NCBI GenBank assembly: GCA_934417455.1
Contig: CAKRWK010000024.1
Coordinates: 1 to 10,105 of the forward strand
Source of the DNA: an uncultured Eubacteriales bacterium
GTDB taxonomy: Bacteria; Bacillota; Clostridia; Oscillospirales; CAG-272
Direction of reading: 5' to 3'
DNA length: 10,105 bases
The stretch's first letter is position 1; each line of letters opens with the position of its first letter. Below, piece after piece: positions 1-7,215 of the stretch. The notes below the pieces were generated by a model. It ran no database searches. It saw nothing but the letters and a program-made list of their open reading frames with translations, and was not told the DNA's origin. The translations under genes and the position numbers were made by a program.

Positions 1-139
1 TGATTTCATCCACCGTTTCCGGATTATAGTCATACTGGTCCCTATGGTCCTTGATCTGGTCGAGAATGTCCTCGTTGCAACCGGCAAAGCAAAGGCACAT
101 CGCCACCAGCACCAAAAGAGCCGCGATAATTCTTTTCAT
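1..139 (-). CDS. Lipoprotein, N-terminal part only (runs off the window)
   Basis: The gene starts at ATG 139-137 and is cut by the left edge after about 46 codons. The product opens MKRIIAALLVLVAMCLCFAG and then Cys21: two basic residues, a long hydrophobic core and a lipobox ending Phe-Ala-Gly-Cys. This is a typical type II signal peptide, so the mature protein should be diacylated on Cys21 and anchored to the outer face of the membrane. After the cysteine the sequence becomes acidic and polar, rich in Asp, Glu and Tyr. A GGAGG site (151-147) sits 7 nt upstream of the ATG, and a strong sigma-A promoter lies before it, so it is transcribed separately from rpoD. No family can be named from this fragment; the lipoprotein call is firm and the function unknown. 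Confidence 0.85.
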   Translation of the reverse strand, partial: MKRIIAALLVLVAMCLCFAGCNEDILDQIKDHRDQYDYNPETVDEI

Positions 140-164
140 TCCGAATCCTCCGTTGGGAATTTAC

Positions 165-219
165 ATTTCGCCCTATATTTTACTATATAAAAAAGGAAAT
201 GTCAAGTAAATTTCGCCCT
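165..219 (-). repeat. 10-bp direct repeat bracketing the lipoprotein promoter
   Basis: The minus-strand word AGGGCGAAAT occurs at 174-165 and again at 219-210, a 45-bp period. One copy covers the expected transcription start and the other lies just upstream of the -35. Flanking bases also partly agree (minus strand AGGGCGAAAT followed by T/G and TA). The placement suggests a paired operator, but no regulator is identified. The upstream copy also overlaps a small GCCCT/AGGGC dyad at 215-227. Confidence 0.45.
177..205 (-). promoter_or_regulatory. Sigma-A promoter of the lipoprotein gene
   Basis: On the minus strand there is a perfect TTGACA -35 (205-200), a 17-bp spacer and a TAAAAT -10 (182-177). 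Transcription should begin near 170, giving a leader of about 30 nt before the ATG at 139. It is bracketed by two copies of a 10-bp direct repeat, annotated separately. Confidence 0.85.
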
Positions 220-248
220 TTCAGGGCAAAAAACATATTTATAGTCGT

Positions 249-282
249 GTTGCACAAAAAACGTCGTGAAAATTTGTGCAAC
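249..282 (-). terminator. Stem-loop just after rpoD, possible terminator
   Basis: A perfect 10-bp inverted repeat (GTTGCACAAA at 249-258, TTTGTGCAAC at 273-282, 14-nt loop) starts 4 nt beyond the rpoD stop codon. No T-tract follows the stem directly on the minus strand; a T6 run lies inside the loop and another about 10 nt beyond the stem. It may end the dnaG-rpoD transcript or protect its 3' end. It is not a canonical intrinsic terminator. Confidence 0.4.
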
Positions 283-286
283 TTGC

Positions 287-1354
287 TCAGTTGGCAAGGT
301 AGTCTTTCAGCGTTTTGGAGCGGGAAGGATGGCGAAGTTTACGCAATGCCTTGGCTTCAATCTGACGGATACGCTCTCTTGTGATGTTGAACTGCTTGCC
401 GACTTCCTCCAGTGTACGGGGTCTGCCGTCTTCCAATCCGAAGCGGAGCTTAATCACCTGCTCTTCCCGCGGCGTCAGCGTGCGCAGGATATTGCAGAGT
501 TGTTCTCTGAGAAGCGAATAGGACGCGCTGTCGGAAGGTGCGGGAGATTCGTTGTCCTCCACAAAGTCTCCGAGATGGCTGTCCTCTTCCGTGCCGATGG
601 GGGTTTCGAGCGAAACGGGGTCCTGCGCGATTTTCATAATCTCACGGACGCGTTCGGGGGACATATTGAGTTTTTCCGCAATTTCATCCGTTGTCGGTTC
701 GCGACCGAGCTCCTGCAGAAGTTGTCTTGCCGTACGGGACACTTTATGGATGGTTTCCACCATATGTACGGGGATACGGATGGTGCGCGCCTGATCCGCG
801 ATGGCACGGGTAATAGCCTGTCGTATCCACCACGTGGCATACGTGGAAAATTTGTAACCTTTATTGTAGTCGAATTTCTCGACGGCCTTGATAAGACCGA
901 GGTTTCCTTCCTGAATCAGGTCGAGGAAATACATGCCCTTTCCCACATGGCGCTTGGCAATGCTGACAACAAGGCGCAAATTGGCCGTAATCAGTTCGTT
1001 TTTAGCCGCCTGATCGCCGAGAACAATCTGCTGGGCAAGATAGGTTTCTCTCTCCGGAGTCAGAAGCGGAATCTTTCCGATTTCTTTCAGATACATACGC
1101 ACGGGGTCGTCGATGGCAAGGCCCTCTTGGCTGAGCATTTTTTCCATCTTTTCCGCTGTCTCGTAAGATTCGGCATCCTGTTCGATTTCTTTCAAGTCAT
1201 CACCGCCGAGATCCTCCGGCGATGCCGCGTCGATGTCATTGGGCGAAATATCGTAGTCGATATCTTCCAGCGCCTTCATGATGTCGGAATTGCCGATACC
1301 ACCTTCCGATTTCGAGTCCACAAACTCGTTGACATCAATTTTTTCTGTCTGCAT
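287..1354 (-). CDS. rpoD: RNA polymerase primary sigma factor SigA/RpoD
   Basis: A housekeeping sigma-70 factor of 355 aa that gives RNA polymerase its -10/-35 promoter recognition. Visible parts in order: an acidic N-terminal stretch (1-80) that looks like a shortened region 1.1; region 1.2 (about 82-115, [12 protein letters not shown]); region 2 (117-190), with the core-binding and DNA-melting segment [17 protein letters not shown] near 169-185; region 3 with the DSHLGDF finger (258-264); and region 4 (290-355) with the -35 helix-turn-helix [20 protein letters not shown] (314-333). Length fits Gram-positive SigA. The ATG at 1354 has a GGAGG (1365-1361) 6 nt upstream. It lies 18 nt downstream of dnaG, with no room for a separate promoter, so the two are co-transcribed as in other Firmicutes. 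Confidence 0.97.
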   Translation of the reverse strand: MQTEKIDVNEFVDSKSEGGIGNSDIMKALEDIDYDISPNDIDAASPEDLGGDDLKEIEQDAESYETAEKMEKMLSQEGLAIDDPVRMYLKEIGKIPLLTPERETYLAQQIVLGDQAAKNELITANLRLVVSIAKRHVGKGMYFLDLIQEGNLGLIKAVEKFDYNKGYKFSTYATWWIRQAITRAIADQARTIRIPVHMVETIHKVSRTARQLLQELGREPTTDEIAEKLNMSPERVREIMKIAQDPVSLETPIGTEEDSHLGDFVEDNESPAPSDSASYSLLREQLCNILRTLTPREEQVIKLRFGLEDGRPRTLEEVGKQFNITRERIRQIEAKALRKLRHPSRSKTLKDYLAN

Positions 1355-1372
1355 ATTCTACCTCCGCTTGGT

Positions 1373-3172
1373 TTATGTATTCCTTGTTTTTATTTTTTTC
1401 TCACTATCTTTTTCACGCATGCTCCGCAGGAGTTCGTCCAGTTCTTCGTATGTTCCGACATCCTCCGAATGCTTGACCTGTACGGACGAGCGCAAAGCCC
1501 TAAGCGCATCGTCAAGAACCTCGTCTCCGTTATCCGTCAAAGCCATCCGCGCAAGTTTGATTTTTGTGATACGACCGGTTTCTTCCGGTGTAAACGTTCC
1601 GTCAAGATGCAAATCCGGTCGGTCCTCCCCGGCATATTCCTCCGAAAGATACCGGAAAACCCGCCGTCCGAAATCCGTGAAAAAGTCGTCTTCCGACAGC
1701 AGATGCCCTCCGAACACACGTTTTCTGTGTTCCGGGAACAATAACAGAAGGCCGAGCACCGTTTCCTCGCTTTTTGCCGCAAGCGGTGCTTTGGCATAAT
1801 CCGGATTGACTTTGTCAAGAATACCGGCGGCATTCTGCCTGACTGCCTGTCCCTCCGCGCGCCGTCCCGCCGCGATGTTTCTTCGGACGGTACGGTTTAC
1901 GTCTTCTGTGATGCTTTGTTTGGCAACACCGGTTTTTTTCGAAACTGCCTCAATATAAACATCTCTTTCGGAAGAAGACGGAAAAGTCGCTATCATTTTC
2001 ACAAGGTCTGCCACCGCATTGATTCTGTCCTGCGCTATGTTCACATCATACTTTGAAAGGATGGATTCCATGTTGTATTCAAACTTGGTTTTCGATTCGT
2101 TCAGTACTCTGGCAAACCGTTCTTTTCCGTATTCCCGGATATACTCGTCGGGGTCTTTGGCCCCCGGTACTTTCAGCACGCTGACTTCCAGTCCCACCTC
2201 GCCGAGCATGCGGAGTGCTCTTGCCGCGGCTTTCTGCCCCGGTTCGTCCGAGTCATAACTGATAATGACCTTTTTCGTATAGCGGCTCATCAGTCGCGCC
2301 TGCTCGGAGGTAATGGCCGTACCGAGCGTTGCCACGGCATTGGTGAACCCGGCAGCATGAAGCGCGATAACGTCCATGTATCCCTCGCAAAGAATCATGG
2401 ATTCCGCGCATGTCTGCCTTGCGAAATTCAAGGCAAAAAGGTTGCGCAGTTTTTTGAACACGGGCGTATCGGACGAGTTTTTATACTTTGGCTTCGAGTC
2501 GTCCATCACGCGGCCGCCGAACGCTATGACGTTGCCGGACACGTCTATAATCGGAAACATCACACGATTGCGGAAAGCATCATAGTAATTTCCTCTGTCG
2601 CTCTTCCCCGTCAGGAATCCGGCAACAAGTTCGTCGTACGTGTATCCCCGCGAGCGCATGTAATCCGTAAAATCATGGTAACTGTCGGGCGCAAACCCGA
2701 GACCGAAATGACGGATGGTTGCCATCGAAAGTCCGCGTTTTTTCGTGAAATACGCCAGCGCCTCTTCCGCCTTCGGCGTATCGGCAAACAAAGCCTTATG
2801 AAAGTACCTGGCGGCTTCCACATTCATTTGTAAGAGGTGTTCCCTGTCAAAACGACGTTCGGATGCACGCCCCGTTGCATCATCCTCCAATACCTGAATC
2901 CCGGCACGCTTGGCAAGAAAACGCACGGCATCCGGATAGTCGAGATGCTCTATCTGGCGGACAAACGTAATAGCGTTACCGCCGACGCCGCATCCGAAAC
3001 AGTAAAAGCTGTTGTCCGCGGGAAACACGGTGAAGGACGGAGACTTTTCACTGTGGAAAGGACAGAGCCCTTTCAGATTGGCGCCCGCACGTTTCAGACT
3101 GACATATCCAGATATCAACGTCTCAATATCCGTCCTTTGCAGAATATCGTCCACAACTTCGCGACGTATCAA
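1373..3172 (-). CDS. dnaG: DNA primase DnaG
   Basis: Primase of 599 aa, the normal length, which makes RNA primers at the replication fork in association with the replicative helicase. The N-terminal zinc-binding domain shows Cys37-X2-His40 and Cys58-X2-Cys61. The RNA polymerase core follows with RNRVMFPI (201-208) and FGGR (218-221). The TOPRIM fold carries the catalytic EGYMDV (263-268) and DSDEPG (307-312), then KDPDEY (339-344). The C-terminal part (about 430-599) is the more variable helicase-binding region. The start is TTG at 3172-3170, fixed by a perfect AAGGAGG (3188-3182) 9 nt upstream and by the match of IRREVVDDIL to primase N-termini. yigZ ends 73 bp upstream; I see only a weak promoter candidate in that gap. 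rpoD follows directly. Confidence 0.97.
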   Translation of the reverse strand: MIRREVVDDILQRTDIETLISGYVSLKRAGANLKGLCPFHSEKSPSFTVFPADNSFYCFGCGVGGNAITFVRQIEHLDYPDAVRFLAKRAGIQVLEDDATGRASERRFDREHLLQMNVEAARYFHKALFADTPKAEEALAYFTKKRGLSMATIRHFGLGFAPDSYHDFTDYMRSRGYTYDELVAGFLTGKSDRGNYYDAFRNRVMFPIIDVSGNVIAFGGRVMDDSKPKYKNSSDTPVFKKLRNLFALNFARQTCAESMILCEGYMDVIALHAAGFTNAVATLGTAITSEQARLMSRYTKKVIISYDSDEPGQKAAARALRMLGEVGLEVSVLKVPGAKDPDEYIREYGKERFARVLNESKTKFEYNMESILSKYDVNIAQDRINAVADLVKMIATFPSSSERDVYIEAVSKKTGVAKQSITEDVNRTVRRNIAAGRRAEGQAVRQNAAGILDKVNPDYAKAPLAAKSEETVLGLLLLFPEHRKRVFGGHLLSEDDFFTDFGRRVFRYLSEEYAGEDRPDLHLDGTFTPEETGRITKIKLARMALTDNGDEVLDDALRALRSSVQVKHSEDVGTYEELDELLRSMREKDSEKKIKTRNT

Positions 3173-3181
3173 AAGAAACCG

Positions 3182-3188
3182 CCTCCTT
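3182..3188 (-). promoter_or_regulatory. Ribosome binding site that fixes the dnaG TTG start
   Basis: The minus strand reads AAGGAGG, a full Shine-Dalgarno, 9 nt before the TTG at 3172. No in-frame ATG is better placed. Confidence 0.85.
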
Positions 3189-3243
3189 CCTCTCGCGTTT
3201 TTTCTACATAAACAATATAGTTCCGAATCGACAAAAATACTTC

Positions 3244-3273
3244 CGTTATGACGAAAAAATTTTTTCGATAACG
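3244..3273. repeat. Near-perfect palindrome over the yigZ stop codon
   Basis: Arms CGTTAT (3244-3249) and ATAACG (3268-3273) flank CGAAAAAA/TTTTTTCG (3252-3267), with a 2-nt bulge on one side. The dyad covers the last yigZ codons and its TAA. A short T-rich patch lies downstream on the minus strand but no T-tract directly follows the stem, so a terminator role is doubtful. Confidence 0.4.
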
Positions 3274-3863
3274 CTAATTTTTATTTTTCCGCCCGTCATT
3301 TCCGACATTTTTTTGCAGAATGCGTCGAAAAATTCCGATTTCAGGCACCCGGTTACGGAAACGTTCTCCGAAAAATCGGCGGACAGCGTACGAAAACCGA
3401 GTGCGCCCGCAACCGTCCCGAGGCGCTGATAATCCCCGTAGGAAACACAGAACGACACAACGGTATACATGGAAAATACGGCGGTACCGGCAGCACGCAA
3501 AGCGCCTGCGGCCGCCTCCGTATAGGCACGGACAAGCCCGCCCGTGCCGAGGAGGGTGCCGCCGAAGTAGCGGGTCACCACCGCGACGACGTCTGTCAAG
3601 TTCTGTTTTTTCAGCAAATCGAGAACAGGCAGCCCGGCGGTTCCCTGCGGTTCTCCGTCATCGGAAAAACGGCAGAGATTGTTTTCGCGAAGAATATACG
3701 CAAACACATGATGTTTTGCGTCCGGATACTTTTTTTTGGCGTGCTCCAGAAATGCGAGTGCTTCCGCTTCCGTTGAAGCCGGTGAAATTTCTCCGATAAA
3801 AACGGACTTTCTGTCCTCATATGTATATTCGGAAACACGGGTGACGGATGTGTACTCATTCAT
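3246..3863 (-). CDS. YigZ/IMPACT family protein (UPF0029)
   Basis: A 205-aa protein of the YigZ/YvyE/IMPACT family. The N-terminal UPF0029 domain (about 18-124) has the family signature FSDDGEPQGTAGLPVL (66-81) and the glycine-rich RYFGGTLLGTGGLVRAY (98-114). A C-terminal ferredoxin-like domain (about 135-195) follows. The eukaryotic relative IMPACT affects translational control through GCN1/GCN2; the bacterial role is unsettled, though YigZ is thought to bind nucleic acid or ribosome-related partners. ATG 3863 overlaps the hflX stop by 8 nt, which implies translational coupling; its own Shine-Dalgarno is weak. An in-frame ATG 9 nt further upstream (3872) is also possible. Starts further upstream would add sequence lying inside hflX and are unlikely. 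The gene ends in an A6T6 dyad. Confidence 0.92.
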   Translation of the reverse strand: MNEYTSVTRVSEYTYEDRKSVFIGEISPASTEAEALAFLEHAKKKYPDAKHHVFAYILRENNLCRFSDDGEPQGTAGLPVLDLLKKQNLTDVVAVVTRYFGGTLLGTGGLVRAYTEAAAGALRAAGTAVFSMYTVVSFCVSYGDYQRLGTVAGALGFRTLSADFSENVSVTGCLKSEFFDAFCKKMSEMTGGKIKISVIEKIFSS

Positions 3864-5118
3864 GTTCCGCATCCCCAACCATATACATACGGTATCGATT
3901 GTACCCTTTTTTGTCCAGACGGACACGGATATATACACCTTCATCCCGATATTCGGAGGATGCGATTTCATAGGCTCCGTACAAAGCGTTCACGTCGCCC
4001 TGCTTCTCATAAGGAAACCGAAGCGTAACCGTGCACTTTGCCACATGAAGAATATGTTCGAGTTTTGAAAGCATGTCATCGACACCCGCCCCGGTCGCCG
4101 CCGAAATGCAGGCGGTATCCGGATTCGGCGTGACAAGCGGTGCGGACAGCGCGTCACACTTATTATAAACCAGAAGAACCGGTGTATCCTTGGCGCCGAG
4201 GTCGGCAATCACCTCCGTCGTCACGCGGATTTCGTCGGCCACATCGGGAGACGTGGCATCGGCAAGAACAAGGAGAATATCGGCATAACGAACTTCATCC
4301 AGCGTGGACTTAAACGCATCCACCAGATGGTGCGGCAGTTTGCGTATAAAACCGACGGTATCCGTCAGCAGAATATCCGTGCCGGACGGAAGCGTCATCC
4401 GACGGGTCGTCGGGTCCAGTGTGGCAAACAGTTTGTCTTCCGACAAAACGCCGGCCCCTGTCAGATAATTCAGCAAGGTGGATTTGCCTGCGTTGGTATA
4501 TCCGACAATCGCCACTTTCGGAAGTCCGCTTCTGTCCCGTTTTCGCCGCATGGTATTCCGGTTTTCCGCCATCTCGGCAATAGCGCGTTCCAGGGCAACA
4601 ATCCGCTCCTTTATATGCCGTTTGTCGGTCTCCAGTTTTGATTCGCCGGGGCCGCGGCTGCCGATACCGCCGCCCTGCCTAGAGAGTTTGGTGCCCTGAC
4701 CGATAAGACGGGGCGCCGTATACCGGAGTTGCGCCAGTTCCACCTGCAGTTTTCCCTCGCCGCTTGTGGCATGCAAGGCGAAAATATCCAGCACCAGCAT
4801 GCTACGGTCGATGACGCGCACGCCCGTGTCCTCTTCCAGGTTCCGTATCTGGGACGGTGACAGTTCCGTATCGAAAATCAGGGTATCCGCATCGTGCGCT
4901 TCGGCAAGTTTTGCGATTTCGGCTACCTTTCCGCGGCCTATCAGCGTGCGCGGGTCCAACGGATGTTTGATTTGTATCACGCGTGCGACGGTTTCGCCGC
5001 CGGCCGTATCAAACAGTCTCGACAACTCGTCAAGGTTTCTTTCGCACGCCTCCGCCATGTCGGCCGACGGAATCACGGCCGCAAGGATGCCTCGACTCTG
5101 TATGCTCTTTTCTTCCAT
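3856..5118 (-). CDS. hflX: Ribosome-associated GTPase HflX
   Basis: A 420-aa GTPase of the HflX family, which in other bacteria binds the 50S subunit and splits stalled or stress-hibernating 70S ribosomes. The N-terminal HflX domain (about 10-115) is followed by the conserved linker SRQGGGIGSRGPGESKLETD (146-165). A coiled segment (about 166-195) leads to the G domain: G1 GYTNAGKST (206-214), the FATLDPTTR switch I (231-239), G3 DTVGF (253-257), G4 NKCD (319-322) and G5 SAATG (339-343). All catalytic motifs are intact. The ATG at 5118 fits the family start, but the Shine-Dalgarno is poor. A strong terminator lies just upstream and I find no clear promoter between it and the gene. yigZ is coupled downstream. 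Confidence 0.96.
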   Translation of the reverse strand: MEEKSIQSRGILAAVIPSADMAEACERNLDELSRLFDTAGGETVARVIQIKHPLDPRTLIGRGKVAEIAKLAEAHDADTLIFDTELSPSQIRNLEEDTGVRVIDRSMLVLDIFALHATSGEGKLQVELAQLRYTAPRLIGQGTKLSRQGGGIGSRGPGESKLETDKRHIKERIVALERAIAEMAENRNTMRRKRDRSGLPKVAIVGYTNAGKSTLLNYLTGAGVLSEDKLFATLDPTTRRMTLPSGTDILLTDTVGFIRKLPHHLVDAFKSTLDEVRYADILLVLADATSPDVADEIRVTTEVIADLGAKDTPVLLVYNKCDALSAPLVTPNPDTACISAATGAGVDDMLSKLEHILHVAKCTVTLRFPYEKQGDVNALYGAYEIASSEYRDEGVYIRVRLDKKGYNRYRMYMVGDAEHE

Positions 5119-5172
5119 AATTTTACATGTCCGGCAGAAATGCCGTCCTTTCTCCTGTGCGGGTCTTTATCC

Positions 5173-5217
5173 GAAAAAACAAAAAGAAAGGGAAACGGTT
5201 GTTACTGACCGCTTCCC
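5173..5217 (-). terminator. Strong intrinsic terminator after rpmE
   Basis: On the minus strand a 10-bp stem (GGGAAGCGGT at 5217-5208 with ACCGTTTCCC at 5199-5190, one G-U pair) and an 8-nt loop are followed at once by a long T-rich tract (5189-5174). This is a textbook Rho-independent terminator, about 55 nt after the rpmE stop. Confidence 0.9.
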
Positions 5218-5273
5218 TGTCCGCCGTGAATACGCAACATACGCGCTGTTCTTGCGGACGCCCGCCTGATGAA

Positions 5274-5477
5274 TTATTTCACCTGTGCAAGACGCTTCTT
5301 GAACTTATCCACACGTCCGCCGGCATCTACGAACTTCTGCTTGCCTGTATAGAAAGGATGGCATTTGGAGCAGATTTCCACGTTCATATCGCCCTTGACG
5401 GAATGCGTCTGAACGGTCGCACCGCAGGCACATCTGATAGTAGCGGCTTTGTATTCGGGATGAATTCCTTGTTTCAT
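5274..5477 (-). CDS. rpmE: 50S ribosomal protein L31 (zinc-binding, C+ type)
   Basis: A 67-aa L31 of the zinc-containing C+ class. The start MKQGIHPEY is the family signature. Four cysteines, Cys16-X-Cys18 and Cys36-X2-Cys39, form the zinc site that the C- paralogue lacks. L31 bridges the ribosomal subunits near the central protuberance. ATG 5477 is chosen over longer in-frame starts because it matches the family and has GAGGTG 6 nt upstream. The gene has its own consensus promoter and a strong terminator, so it can be a single-gene unit. Its promoter begins immediately after sigE and no strong terminator separates them, so read-through from spoIIGA-sigE is possible. An exact Spo0A-box match sits just upstream of the promoter. 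Confidence 0.97.
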   Translation of the reverse strand: MKQGIHPEYKAATIRCACGATVQTHSVKGDMNVEICSKCHPFYTGKQKFVDAGGRVDKFKKRLAQVK

Positions 5478-5519
5478 GTTCACACCTCTTAACTTTTCGG
5501 ATTCATAAAAATTCAATTT

Positions 5520-5548
5520 ATTATAGCATATGTTTTTTCGTTTTGCAA
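5520..5548 (-). promoter_or_regulatory. Sigma-A promoter of rpmE, extended -10
   Basis: Minus strand: TTGCAA -35 (5548-5543), 17-bp spacer, perfect TATAAT -10 (5525-5520) preceded by TGC, an extended -10 element. Expected start is near 5513, giving a leader of about 36 nt. Confidence 0.88.
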
Positions 5549-5552
5549 GGGT

Positions 5553-5561
5553 TTTGTCGAA
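5553..5561 (+). promoter_or_regulatory. Candidate Spo0A box upstream of rpmE
   Basis: The plus strand reads TTTGTCGAA, a complete match to the 0A-box core TGTCGAA with its usual upstream TT. It lies 4 bp upstream of the rpmE -35, at roughly -40 to -48. This is inferred from sequence match alone; a 7-bp core is expected about once by chance in a window of this size. Confidence 0.4.
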
Positions 5562-5565
5562 AAAA

Positions 5566-6270
5566 TTATATTTTTTCTTCAATTTTCTTTTTCAGACGTT
5601 CCATTATCTTTTTTTCCAGCCTTGAAATGTAGCTTTGGGATATGCCGAGCGCGTCCGCAACTTCTTTCTGCGTCATTTCTTTGTGCCCGGAAAGACCGAA
5701 ACGCATTTCGACAATGCTACGTTCTCTTTCATCGAGCATGGCTACGGCATCCAAAAGAATTCTCTTTTCTTCGTCTTCTTCCATATCCCGGGAAATACTG
5801 TCACTGTCACTGCCGAGAATATCGGAAAGAAGAAGTTCGTTTCCGTCCCAATCGACGCTGAGCGGCTCGTCAATGGAAACTTCCTTGCGACGCGAGACAT
5901 TTTTACGAATGAACATCAAAATTTCATTTTCAATGCAACGGGACGCATACGTGGCGATTTTGATGTTCTTTTCCGCGTTGAATGTGGAAACGGCTTTGAT
6001 AAGCCCCACCGTGCCGATGGAAATGAGTTCTTCAATGCCCGCTCCCGTATTTTCAAATTTTTTCGCAATGTAAACGACGAGGCGAAGGTTGTGTTCGATA
6101 AGCGCGCATCTGGCATCTTCGCAAGGCAGACGGCGAATCAGCCGTTCTTCCTCTTCTTCTTTCAGGGGCGGCGGCAACGTGTCGCTTCCGTTAATATAAT
6201 AAGCCGCCTTCCCGAACAGACGGACGTATATGTGCCGGAAAAACCGACGTAAAGCATTAAAGAATCCCAT
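5566..6270 (-). CDS. sigE: Pro-sigma-E, mother-cell sporulation sigma factor
   Basis: A 234-aa precursor of the early mother-cell sigma factor. The first ~24 residues ([20 protein letters not shown] and onward) form a basic, amphipathic pro-sequence that holds the protein inactive at the membrane. It ends at the hallmark [13 protein letters not shown] (24-36), around which SpoIIGA cuts in Bacillus subtilis. Next come region 2 with [16 protein letters not shown] (61-76) and [15 protein letters not shown] (103-117), the highly conserved [16 protein letters not shown] (140-155), and the region 4 helix-turn-helix [20 protein letters not shown] (200-219). These features separate it from SigF, SigG and SigK; SigK also carries a pro-sequence but lacks this motif set. 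ATG 6270 overlaps the spoIIGA stop by 14 nt and has no good Shine-Dalgarno, so translation is probably coupled. sigG does not follow. Confidence 0.95.
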   Translation of the reverse strand: MGFFNALRRFFRHIYVRLFGKAAYYINGSDTLPPPLKEEEEERLIRRLPCEDARCALIEHNLRLVVYIAKKFENTGAGIEELISIGTVGLIKAVSTFNAEKNIKIATYASRCIENEILMFIRKNVSRRKEVSIDEPLSVDWDGNELLLSDILGSDSDSISRDMEEDEEKRILLDAVAMLDERERSIVEMRFGLSGHKEMTQKEVADALGISQSYISRLEKKIMERLKKKIEEKI

Positions 6271-7111
6271 GGTCCATGGCGGCTGTGGGTACCAGTGCCG
6301 GATACCCACCGTATGTGCCTTCCTCCCTGTCAAAAGCGATAATCATTGAAATTTCCTCCGGTTTTCTCCCCGGCATCTCGACAAGGACGCTGTCCGGCCG
6401 GATGCCTGTCAGAAGGCTTCGGTGTCCGCCGACCGCCGCCGGAATCAAACGTATCCGCGTGCGCAAAGCGGGTTCCTCACGGGACAGGCCGTCGGCAAGA
6501 GAACGGCAGGCCGTATCTCTGCTTTTAACCAGGGCGACCGGTGTGCCGTCAAGCGGGTCACGAAGAAGATTTCCGCTGTCTGTCAGCGCATCCACTCTGT
6601 ATGTCTTTCCTCCGAAGGTGAAAGTAAGGATACACACCCGTTCTGCACAAGAGGAGGAAAGCATGCAGCGACAAAGACGGAGAATCCCAGCGGCGAACAG
6701 CGCGACTACGGCAAAAGCCATCAGGCGCCGCCCTTCTGCCGTGTAATTGCTTCTGAACTCAGAGAAAAACGGTATTTTCCCCAAAAGACGATATCCGTAA
6801 TATACCGCACCTCCGAGGAAAATTTCAAATAATAAAAACAAGCCGGCGAAACGCACCCGTCGGGAAACAGAAGCCGTGCGCGGAACAATCCACGAAAAAA
6901 GAAGCAGTGTCGGAACGGACAGAAGCATAACCGTCACCGGCGTGCCCGAAAGAAAGATCGCCAGTGTCGCATACCCTCCGCCGAGTGCCGCGGCACCGAG
7001 CAGACGAAGTACGCCCGTCCGGATGTGCAGAACCGACGCGGCGAAATACAGCGCCAGAAGGTCCACCGTAAAATTTATGAGAAAATAAACGTCAATATAA
7101 AGCACCTTCAA
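6257..7111 (-). CDS. spoIIGA: SpoIIGA, membrane aspartic protease for pro-sigma-E
   Basis: A 284-aa protein; the B. subtilis homologue is about 309 aa. The N-terminal half has about five membrane segments (near 2-24, 34-54, 60-76, 88-110 and 130-147). The C-terminal cytoplasmic or septal half carries [13 protein letters not shown] with Asp178, matching the aspartic-protease DSGN motif of the family. It cleaves pro-sigma-E once activated by the forespore signal SpoIIR, linking mother-cell gene expression to forespore development. I choose TTG 7111 because GGGGGTGAT (7124-7116) lies 8 nt upstream and the resulting start, [16 protein letters not shown], aligns with the family N-terminus. The in-frame ATG at 7117 sits inside that ribosome binding site, and the ATGs at 7144 and 7141 overlap or adjoin the promoter -10. 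Upstream is a spoIIG-type promoter; sigE is coupled downstream. Confidence 0.93.
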   Translation of the reverse strand: MKVLYIDVYFLINFTVDLLALYFAASVLHIRTGVLRLLGAAALGGGYATLAIFLSGTPVTVMLLSVPTLLLFSWIVPRTASVSRRVRFAGLFLLFEIFLGGAVYYGYRLLGKIPFFSEFRSNYTAEGRRLMAFAVVALFAAGILRLCRCMLSSSCAERVCILTFTFGGKTYRVDALTDSGNLLRDPLDGTPVALVKSRDTACRSLADGLSREEPALRTRIRLIPAAVGGHRSLLTGIRPDSVLVEMPGRKPEEISMIIAFDREEGTYGGYPALVPTAAMDHGIL

Positions 7112-7115
7112 AAGC

Positions 7116-7124
7116 ATCACCCCC
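7116..7124 (-). promoter_or_regulatory. Ribosome binding site that fixes the spoIIGA TTG start
   Basis: Minus strand GGGGGTGAT closely matches the extended anti-Shine-Dalgarno complement (GGAGGTGAT) and lies at optimal distance from TTG 7111. It rules out the nearby ATG at 7117, whose bases are part of it. Confidence 0.75.
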
Positions 7125-7139
7125 GTTCTGTACCCTATC

Positions 7140-7172
7140 ATCATAGCACGGCCAAACGAAAAAATTTGTCAA
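7140..7172 (-). promoter_or_regulatory. spoIIG-type promoter: TTGACA, 21-bp spacer, extended TATGAT
   Basis: Minus strand: perfect TTGACA (7172-7167), 21-bp spacer, TATGAT -10 (7145-7140) preceded by TGC. At normal spacing (17 bp) no -35 match exists. In B. subtilis the spoIIG promoter has a comparable over-long spacer (22 bp) and is activated by phosphorylated Spo0A bound over the -35. Here the -35 is embedded in TTTGTCAAA (plus strand 7165-7173), one base from TTTGTCGAA. Expected start is near 7133. Confidence 0.7.
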
Positions 7173-7215
7173 AAAGGCGTGTGAAAAAAACAAAAGCGAA
7201 TATTTCGGGAAAACT

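Noticed and set aside
211..230. GCCCT/AGGGC dyad as an rpoD terminator
   Set aside because: Only a 5-bp stem with a 3-nt loop, and the T6 run precedes rather than follows it on the minus strand. It overlaps the direct repeat, which explains it better.
266..1744. A 492-codon open frame on the plus strand
   Set aside because: It lies antisense to rpoD and the end of dnaG, two unmistakable genes. Its product has no family features, and it has no ribosome binding site or promoter.
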